The notes under the pieces: generated by a model | Databases searched by the model: none | Seen by the model: the letters and a program-made list of their open reading frames with translations, nothing else | Told to the model about the DNA's origin: nothing | Source of the DNA: Arthrobacter sp. MN05-02 | GTDB taxonomy: Bacteria > Actinomycetota > Actinomycetes > Actinomycetales > Micrococcaceae | DNA length: 64,000 bases | Assembly: GCA_004001285.1 (NCBI GenBank) | Contig: AP018697.1 | Location: 62,001 to 126,000, forward strand | Direction of reading: 5' to 3' | Translations under genes and position numbers: made by a program | Part shown: in pieces, positions 58,962-64,000 of the stretch | How the letters are laid out: each line of letters starts with the position of its first letter | Numbering within the stretch: the first letter of the stretch is position 1

Positions 58962-59972
58962 TTACAGCAGCGGGCTGAGCGCCAGGAAGAAGACGGCCCC
59001 CAGCAGCGCGGTGACGGGTGCAGTCCAGAGCCAGACCGCGAGGATGCGCACCACGCGGGGCCGCTGGACGGACGCGAAGCGCTGGTTGGCGCCGGCTCCG
59101 ACGATCGCGGACGTCATCGTGTGCGTGCTCGAGAGCGGGAAGTGCAGCGAGATGGCGCCGATGAACAGCATCGCCGAGCTCACGCCCTGTGCCGTCATAC
59201 CGCGCAGCGGGTCGATGTGGACCAGCCGGTTGCCGAGGGTGTGCGTGATGCGCCAGCCGCCGAACAGGGAGCCGCAGGCCAGCAGCCCGGCGGCGAAGAG
59301 CTGGACCCACAGGGGCATGTCGGATCCGGTCGCGTACCCCGAGCCCACGAGTGCCAGCAGGATGACGGCCATGGTCCGCTGGCCGTCCTGCAGCCCGTGC
59401 CCGAGGGCGAAGGCCGCGGCCAGCACCGACTGCGCCATGCGGTTGCCGCGGTTCACCTTCGCGGGGGAGCCGTGCCGCAGCAGCCAGGTCGCCGGGAACA
59501 CCGCGGCGTACGCCAGGAGGTAGGCGACGACCGGCGACAGGACGAGGGGCAGCACGATCTGCAGCAGCAGCGTCTCTCCGGCCCCGCTCATCGCCGGGCC
59601 CCTCGCCAGCTGCGATGCCGCACCCGCGCCGATGATCCCGCCGAGCAACGCGTGGGTCGACGACGACGGTTTGCCCCGGTACCAGGTGAAGACACCCCAG
59701 ATGCCGGCCGCGAGCAGGGCGGCGACGAGGATGCCGAGGCCCGTCGGGCCCGGCGGGAGGCCGATGCCCGCATCCGTGAAGAAGAGCGCGAGAGAGGTGC
59801 TGAGCAGCGCGCCCACCAGGTTGAAGGAAGCGGCGAGCAGGACGGCGACGGTCGGGGTGAGCGCCCGGGTCCGCACGGCGGTCGCCACGGAGTTCGAGAC
59901 GTCGTGGAAGCCGTTGAGGAAGGCGAAGCCGCCTGCGGCGACGACCACCACACCGAGGAGGAGGGGCTCCAC
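58962..59972 (-). CDS. pitA: low-affinity inorganic phosphate transporter, PiT family
   Basis: A 336-residue membrane protein with about ten helices. The two PiT signature copies are GFAFLNGFHDVSNSVATAV near the N-terminus and QSVLAAAFALGHGLQDGQRT in the second half; KPSSSTHALLGGIIGAG and LSSTHTMTSAIVGAGAN are the further repeated motifs of the inverted duplication. It would import metal-phosphate complexes with protons. The GTG start follows the DUF47 stop without a gap (TAGGTG), so both are co-translated. Confidence 0.93.
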   Translation of the reverse strand: MEPLLLGVVVVAAGGFAFLNGFHDVSNSVATAVRTRALTPTVAVLLAASFNLVGALLSTSLALFFTDAGIGLPPGPTGLGILVAALLAAGIWGVFTWYRGKPSSSTHALLGGIIGAGAASQLARGPAMSGAGETLLLQIVLPLVLSPVVAYLLAYAAVFPATWLLRHGSPAKVNRGNRMAQSVLAAAFALGHGLQDGQRTMAVILLALVGSGYATGSDMPLWVQLFAAGLLACGSLFGGWRITHTLGNRLVHIDPLRGMTAQGVSSAMLFIGAISLHFPLSSTHTMTSAIVGAGANQRFASVQRPRVVRILAVWLWTAPVTALLGAVFFLALSPLL

Positions 59973-60590
59973 CTACGATTCCTTGACGAGGATGGTGCCC
60001 ACCTGGGTGGCGACCCTCCGGATGTCCTTGGTGACGTCGACGAGCTGGTTCGCCACGTCGCGGTGCCGCGCATAGACGAGGGGCTTGTGGTCGTTCAGGA
60101 GTTCGGCGCACCAGCTGCGATGCGTGCGCTCGGCGCGCCGGGCCAGCCGGAGGATCTCGATCCAGTACTCCTCGAGGTCCTCCATGGAATTCAGGCGCTG
60201 CATGGCGACGGCGGTGAGTTCGGCCTGCCGGTTGATGACCTCGAGCTGGTCGGCGGCCCGCTGGCTCAGCTTGCTCAGCTTGTACAGGGCGATCAGCTCA
60301 CCGGCGCCGTCGAGCTTCTCGATGGCCTCGTTGAGGAGCCGGGACAGCGCGTAGAGGTCCTCGCGGGGTAGCGGGTTGATGAAGGACGTCCGCATGGACG
60401 TCAGGAGGGCGAAGTGCAGGTCCGTCGATGCCGATTCGTGCTGGTGCAGCTCCTCCGACAGGCGGTCGTACTCGGAGGTGGAGGCGCCGAGGATGGCGGA
60501 CATCGTCCCGACGCCGAGCACGAGCTGCCGGGCCATGCGGGAGAGGAGTTCGAGGCCAGCGTTCTCCTCGGGGAAGAGGCGTAGTTTCAC
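59973..60590 (-). CDS. DUF47/PhoU-like protein partner of PitA
   Basis: A 205-residue all-helical cytoplasmic protein of the DUF47 (YkaA/Pit accessory) family: LRLFPEENAGLELLSRMARQ, ELHQHESASTDLHFALLTSM with PhoU-like metal-binding Glu/Asp, NPLPREDLYALSRLLNEAIE and a C-terminal RDVANQLVDVTKDIRRVATQ. Such proteins are regularly encoded before pit genes and are thought to control PitA activity. GTG 60590 is taken because similarity starts at KLRLFPEE and AGGAAG precedes it; a frame extension to 60659 is not conserved. Confidence 0.88.
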   Translation of the reverse strand: MKLRLFPEENAGLELLSRMARQLVLGVGTMSAILGASTSEYDRLSEELHQHESASTDLHFALLTSMRTSFINPLPREDLYALSRLLNEAIEKLDGAGELIALYKLSKLSQRAADQLEVINRQAELTAVAMQRLNSMEDLEEYWIEILRLARRAERTHRSWCAELLNDHKPLVYARHRDVANQLVDVTKDIRRVATQVGTILVKES

Positions 60591-60804
60591 GGAGTCTTCC
60601 TCGGAGGATATGAAGGAGTCAGCGGTCCGGTCGGGGCCGCGCTGCGTAATGGCGGGCAAAGTAGTGGCGCCGAACCGGGTACGCCTCTCGGCGGAAGGCC
60701 GCTCGAAGCGGCTGAGTGTTGAAGCCCGGGGGTTCCACGGTCCGACGCCGTGTTAAGTCTTGCCTTCCCCGGAGCCGCTGTCAACATCGCCGGCGGCAGG
60801 AGGT

Positions 60805-61452
60805 TCAGTCGAGCTCTCCGCGCCGCCAGGATGCCGCCGCGTGCTCGAGATCCTCCGCGGTCTTGATGAGCTGGTGCGAATTGCGCGTCAGTTTCGACGC
60901 GTGGGGACCGTTGGCGAGTTCGGCGTCGTCCGCGTGGTTCGCCTGACCGAGGGCGACGACGCGGCAGAACGCGGCGAACCGTTCGAGCGCGACGTCGAAG
61001 TCACCCTCGAACGCTCCGGAGAGGATGGTGTTCGCCATGGTGGTCATCTCCGTGGCGCCGGGCGGCTCGGCGACCCCGGCGACGACCTTGGACACCTGGG
61101 CCACCTCCTTGCCCGATGCGAAGTAGGCGGCGATGCGCTCCGGGTTCTGCTGCGTGGCTGCGCGGAGCGCGTACAGGCGCCAGAGCGCTCCCGGGAGGAA
61201 GCGGGCGGGGCTCTCCGCCCACATCTCCGCGATGGCCTCGAGGCCCTGCTGGTCGGCGAGTTCGACGAGGCGGCGCGTCACGTCGGGATCCTCGGCGTCG
61301 CGCCCGTGGTGCACCAGTGCATGGGCCGCCATGTGCGCCGCCTCGGACACGCGCGAGGGATCGACGCCACCCGCGAAGACCTCGAAGTCCGCGGGAGCGA
61401 AGGGCTTCGGCTTGTGGGGCCGCGGGCTGTTGTTGGTGTATTCGCCGTCCAT
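60805..61452 (-). CDS. conserved actinobacterial protein, function unknown
   Basis: A 215-residue soluble protein starting MDGEYTNNSPRPHKPKPFAP. It is mostly helical, with VSEAAHMAAHALVHHGRDAE, LYALRAATQQNPERIAAYF and a run of Ala-rich helices; no catalytic motif, Cys or membrane segment is evident. Similar Arthrobacter proteins are, as far as I recall, sometimes labelled RNA polymerase subunit beta, which the sequence does not support. The ATG is six bases after TATCCT, a leaderless arrangement. It ends 214 bases before the DUF47 gene; that spacer holds no gene. Confidence 0.75.
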   Translation of the reverse strand: MDGEYTNNSPRPHKPKPFAPADFEVFAGGVDPSRVSEAAHMAAHALVHHGRDAEDPDVTRRLVELADQQGLEAIAEMWAESPARFLPGALWRLYALRAATQQNPERIAAYFASGKEVAQVSKVVAGVAEPPGATEMTTMANTILSGAFEGDFDVALERFAAFCRVVALGQANHADDAELANGPHASKLTRNSHQLIKTAEDLEHAAASWRRGELD

Positions 61453-61458
61453 GGAACG

Positions 61459-61464
61459 AGGATA
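61459..61464 (-). promoter_or_regulatory. -10 hexamer of a leaderless start (unknown gene)
   Basis: On the minus strand TATCCT stands six bases before the ATG at 61452. CAGGAG lies further upstream and overlaps the hexamer, so it is too far to be the ribosome site for this start. Confidence 0.45.
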
Positions 61465-61596
61465 CTCCTGCGGAATTTCGGGCCGGAAGGCAGGGCTGCC
61501 GCGCTGTCCCCGGGGCAGGAGCGATTGCGATAAAGTTAGCGGGTCATCGCGCCTGCACGGCGGCATCCTCGGATCCGTCGGTCGGGCAGGTGTGGC

Positions 61597-61670
61597 GGGC
61601 CCTTAGCTCAGTTGGCTAGAGCAACGGACTTTTAATCCGTGGGTCGTGGGTTCGAGCCCCACAGGGCCCA
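61597..61670 (+). tRNA. tRNA-Lys (UUU)
   Basis: Full cloverleaf: acceptor GGGCCCT (61597-61603) with AGGGCCC (61663-61669), D-arm with AGCTCAGTTGG, anticodon stem ACGGA/TCCGT around loop CTTTTAA with anticodon TTT at 61631-61633, and T-loop GGTTCGAGCCC. The discriminator is A61670; the following CCT shows that the 3-prime CCA is not fully encoded. It decodes AAA/AAG lysine codons, and is the only tRNA in the window. Confidence 0.96.
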
Positions 61671-61677
61671 CCTCTGC

Positions 61678-61722
61678 ACGACGGAAGGACTTCGGGAACG
61701 CATCCCGGGGTCCTTCCGTCGT
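61678..61722. terminator. bidirectional hairpin between tRNA-Lys and the ZIP gene
   Basis: A 13-bp perfect outer stem (61678-61690 with 61710-61722) encloses a second small stem. It starts eight bases after the tRNA and ends next to the stop of the leftward ZIP gene, so it can serve both. Confidence 0.75.
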
Positions 61723-62478
61723 CTATCCGGCGAGCTCGTGGACCACGAACGCCGTGAGGAAGCCGAGCGCTGCGATGAGTCCCGTAAGCATATGCTGCCG
61801 CTCGAACGCTTCGGGGATCATGGTGTCGGCCACCATCGCGAGGATCGCCCCGGCGGCGATGGCCGTGATGAAGGCGACCGTCACGCCCGAGGCGCCCGCC
61901 AGCAGCGAGTACCCGGCGAGGGCCGAGAGGCCCGAGGCCAGCGCGATGCCGCCCCACAGCCCGAAGACATAGCGGGGGCCGCGCCCCGCGTTCTTCATCC
62001 CGGCGGTGCTCGAGAGCCCCTCGGGCACGTTCGAGATGAAGATCGCGACCAGCACGGCGGGGTTCACGGCGCCGCCCGCCACGAGTCCGAGCCCGAGGAC
62101 CACGGATTCCGGGATGCCGTCGAGCAGCGCCCCGAGCGCGATGGCGTTGCCGCTGCCGGCGGCCTCGCTCTCGGAGGGCTGCCGGCCGCCCGAACGCTTG
62201 CGGTGCTGGGCGCCCCGCCGGGCCAGGAGGGCGTTCGCTCCGACGTACACCACTGACCCCACGAGGAAGCCGAGCGCCGTGGGTACCAACCCGCCCGTCT
62301 CCTGCGCCTCGCCGACGAGTTCGAAGGCGAGGGCCGAGATCAGCACTCCCGCGCCGAAGGCCATCACGAAGGACACGACCCGCGGCGGCACGTTCCATCT
62401 CCAGGCGATGGCCGACCCCACGAGCAGGGCTCCACCGGCGACGGCACCCCAGCCGAAGGCCTGCAGCTCCAGCGGCAC
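61723..62478 (-). CDS. ZIP-family divalent metal transporter
   Basis: A 251-residue membrane protein with eight predicted helices and a basic/His-containing loop (RRGAQHRKRSGG) after helix three. IALGALLDGIPESVVLGLGL is the helix-IV metal motif (Asp and Glu in place of the usual His), and ISNVPEGLSSTAGMKNAG the helix-V motif. It matches the ZIP/GufA-like group that imports zinc or related metals. GTG 62478 has AAGGAGG six bases upstream. Its stop directly abuts the shared hairpin. Confidence 0.87.
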   Translation of the reverse strand: MPLELQAFGWGAVAGGALLVGSAIAWRWNVPPRVVSFVMAFGAGVLISALAFELVGEAQETGGLVPTALGFLVGSVVYVGANALLARRGAQHRKRSGGRQPSESEAAGSGNAIALGALLDGIPESVVLGLGLVAGGAVNPAVLVAIFISNVPEGLSSTAGMKNAGRGPRYVFGLWGGIALASGLSALAGYSLLAGASGVTVAFITAIAAGAILAMVADTMIPEAFERQHMLTGLIAALGFLTAFVVHELAG

Positions 62479-62680
62479 GGGTGCCTCCTTCCGGTGCACA
62501 CGGCACGACGACGAAAAACCTGGCCCAGCCTGACACAGGACGCGGACGGGTGCACGGACGGCCCGGACCGAAGAGGGCATTGACGCGTCGGCTCCGCTCG
62601 TCTGCACTGGTAGGAGGAGCAACCCGACGACGGGCCGAATGACCGACGCGGGTCAGCTGCACGAGAGCAGGAGGAATCCC

Positions 62681-63304
62681 GTGGACGTCGCTGCCATGAC
62701 CGGAAGCCTGGCCGCCTGCGCCGTCATGGCGGCCGCCGCCGCCGTGACCGGCTGGCGGATCGACGCGGCCTCCCGCCGTGACGCGGGAGCGGACGACTAT
62801 TTCTGGATAGCCTTCGGCGGCATCGTCGTGATCGCGGGTGGGGGCGTCGCGGCGGCGACGATGAGCGGCGCGGGAGCCCTGCTGGCCGTCCTGACCGGGG
62901 TCGGTGCCTGCGCTGCGGCCGCGGCCTGGGCCTGGCGCCGGCACGCGCAGCGGGCCCGGGCCGCACGGGAATCGGCGCACTCGGCTGCCTGGGGTGAGCT
63001 GCGCCGCCACGACGCGATCATCCGGCAGTGGGCCGACTACGACGTCGACCCCGCGAAGGCGATCCGGTACCCCGCGATGCACGATCCGGGCCACCCCGCC
63101 GCGCGGCCGGTCGTCCGCGCCCTGCGGGCGGCGGGCGACGAAGGGAACCCGGAGTCGGGCGGCCGGAGGGACGGCCGGGACCTGCAGCGCTATGCGGATG
63201 CGGTGGCGCGGCTGGAGCGCACCTTCGACGCCGCCGAACGGGAACTGGGTGAGCTGGGGACGCGGCGCCCGGCACGCCATCGGGAGGCCTCAGGTCGGTT
63301 TTGA
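62681..63304 (+). CDS. membrane protein of unknown function
   Basis: A 207-residue protein with two or three N-terminal membrane helices (about residues 5-25, 42-62 and 66-82: MTGSLAACAVMAAAAAVTGW, FWIAFGGIVVIAGGGVAAAT, GALLAVLTGVGACAAAAAWA), then a charged cytoplasmic part with helices (QRARAARESAHSAAWGELRR, YADAVARLERTFDAAERELG). GTG 62681 is preferred because AGGAGG lies six bases before it; an in-frame ATG at 62639 lacks such a site. No family recognised. Confidence 0.65.
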   Translation: MDVAAMTGSLAACAVMAAAAAVTGWRIDAASRRDAGADDYFWIAFGGIVVIAGGGVAAATMSGAGALLAVLTGVGACAAAAAWAWRRHAQRARAARESAHSAAWGELRRHDAIIRQWADYDVDPAKAIRYPAMHDPGHPAARPVVRALRAAGDEGNPESGGRRDGRDLQRYADAVARLERTFDAAERELGELGTRRPARHREASGRF

Positions 63305-63424
63305 ATCGTTACATCCCGACCGGTCGCGGACGGCGCTGCGCCACTAGGCTTGAGTTCCAGGGATGAACCACCGGGGTTGCTGTCCATTCGACGGCATGGC
63401 CCACGAGTGAGGAAGGGGGGAGAC

Positions 63425-64000
63425 GTGCGGGTGCTGTCGCGATTCTCAGCGGGCCTGATGGCCGTTTCCCTGCTCGTCGCCGTCGCCCCTGCCGCCCTCG
63501 CGGGTCCTGCGGACGACACCCGGAGCATGATCCCGGACGCCGGCCAGGGTGCAGGGCAGAGCGTCCGCTTCGCCACCTACAACGCAAGCCTCAACCGTTC
63601 GACGCCCGGCGGGCTCGTCCAGGACCTGAGTACGCCCGGCGACACCCAGGCGCGCGCCATCGCCGAGGTGGTGCAGATCAACCGGCCCGACGTGGTCCTC
63701 ATCAATGAGTTCGACTACGCACCGGGCAACAGGGCCGCCGACCTCTTCGACCGGAACTACCTCCGCGTGGGCCAGAACGGCAAGGCTCCCGTGGACTACC
63801 CCTACATGTACACGGCGCCATCCAACACGGGCGTACCCAGCGGTTACGACCTCAATGACGACGGCACGGTCGGCGGACCCGATGACGCCCTCGGCTTCGG
63901 AGCGTTCGAGGGCCAGTACGGCATGGTGATCTACTCGAAGTACCCCATCCAGACCGGAGCGGTGCGGACGTTCCAGGACTTCCTCTGGAAGGACATGCCC
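63425..64000 (+). CDS. secreted endonuclease/exonuclease/phosphatase-family protein, N-terminal part
   Basis: The frame starts at GTG 63425, after GAAGGGGGAG, and runs off the right edge (192 residues seen). A signal peptide (LMAVSLLVAVAPAALA) is followed by VRFATYNASLNRSTPGG, the N-terminal Asn strand of the EEP fold, and then VVLINEFDYAPGNRAADLF with the metal-binding Glu. Residues 142-153 (DLNDDGTVGGPD) form an EF-hand-like calcium loop, D-x-N-x-D-G with Asp at position 12. YGMVIYSKYPI is the next EEP strand. It is probably an extracellular nuclease or phosphodiesterase. Confidence 0.8.
   Translation, partial: MRVLSRFSAGLMAVSLLVAVAPAALAGPADDTRSMIPDAGQGAGQSVRFATYNASLNRSTPGGLVQDLSTPGDTQARAIAEVVQINRPDVVLINEFDYAPGNRAADLFDRNYLRVGQNGKAPVDYPYMYTAPSNTGVPSGYDLNDDGTVGGPDDALGFGAFEGQYGMVIYSKYPIQTGAVRTFQDFLWKDMP

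Overview
The window is chromosomal DNA of a high-GC Gram-positive bacterium. Gene content and order point to the actinobacterial family Micrococcaceae, Arthrobacter sensu lato: tilS-hpt-ftsH-folEPBK-DUF3180-PH-PH-DUF2520-panC-lysS-lsr2-clpC, and mutY-disA-radA. Supporting signs are an Lsr2 nucleoid protein, a short Rv2747-type ArgA, many GTG/TTG starts and start codons placed 6-8 bases after a -10 hexamer. The assignment rests on recognising families; no database was searched. Almost everything is core metabolism. I see no CRISPR array, prophage, insertion sequence or secondary-metabolite cluster, and no gene-free stretch longer than 300 bases.

Layout. 1-5.2 kb: end of a PfkB sugar kinase, a PEBP protein, a HAD phosphatase overlapping a glycerophosphodiesterase, then leftward a secreted GH43 arabinanase with tandem operator-like sites and an APH-type kinase. 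5.2-12.1 kb: NCS2 nucleobase permease, an SDR/aldehyde dehydrogenase pair, phosphoglucomutase, a small acidic protein and a frameshifted glycerate kinase. 12.1-16.7 kb (leftward): acyl-CoA ligase, a POT peptide transporter with an internal stop and a twice-frameshifted amidase. 16.8-25.9 kb: rhodanese-pheA, topoisomerase IB, an acidic repeat protein, a lipid kinase, serS, a Cof-type HAD phosphatase, a SatD/MarR-like regulator, ppa and a PBP4-type carboxypeptidase.

26-43 kb is the conserved actinobacterial block: metalloprotease, tilS, hpt, ftsH, the folate operon, membrane PH-domain proteins, a DUF2520 oxidoreductase, panC, lysS, lsr2 and clpC. 43-50.5 kb: an S9 peptidase, argA, a CsbD protein, a dhaKLM operon whose DhaM carries a fused HPr domain, mutY and a membrane protein. 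50.6-54.5 kb (leftward): disA, radA and a FUSC-type protein. 54.5-60.6 kb is a phosphate island: a PHO-box-preceded pstSCAB operon meets a leftward DUF47-pitA pair at a double hairpin. The window ends with a conserved unknown gene, tRNA-Lys(UUU), a ZIP metal transporter, a membrane protein and the start of a secreted endonuclease/exonuclease/phosphatase-family protein with an EF-hand-like loop.

The most striking feature is the number of broken genes. Nine frameshift sites in five genes all look like gain of one extra unit of a short tandem repeat or homopolymer (1, 2, 4 or 7 bp). Two further genes carry an in-frame stop, and hpt has lost its stop at the expected length. Because lysS and pstA are affected, sequence-level error has to be excluded before these are read as true pseudogenes.
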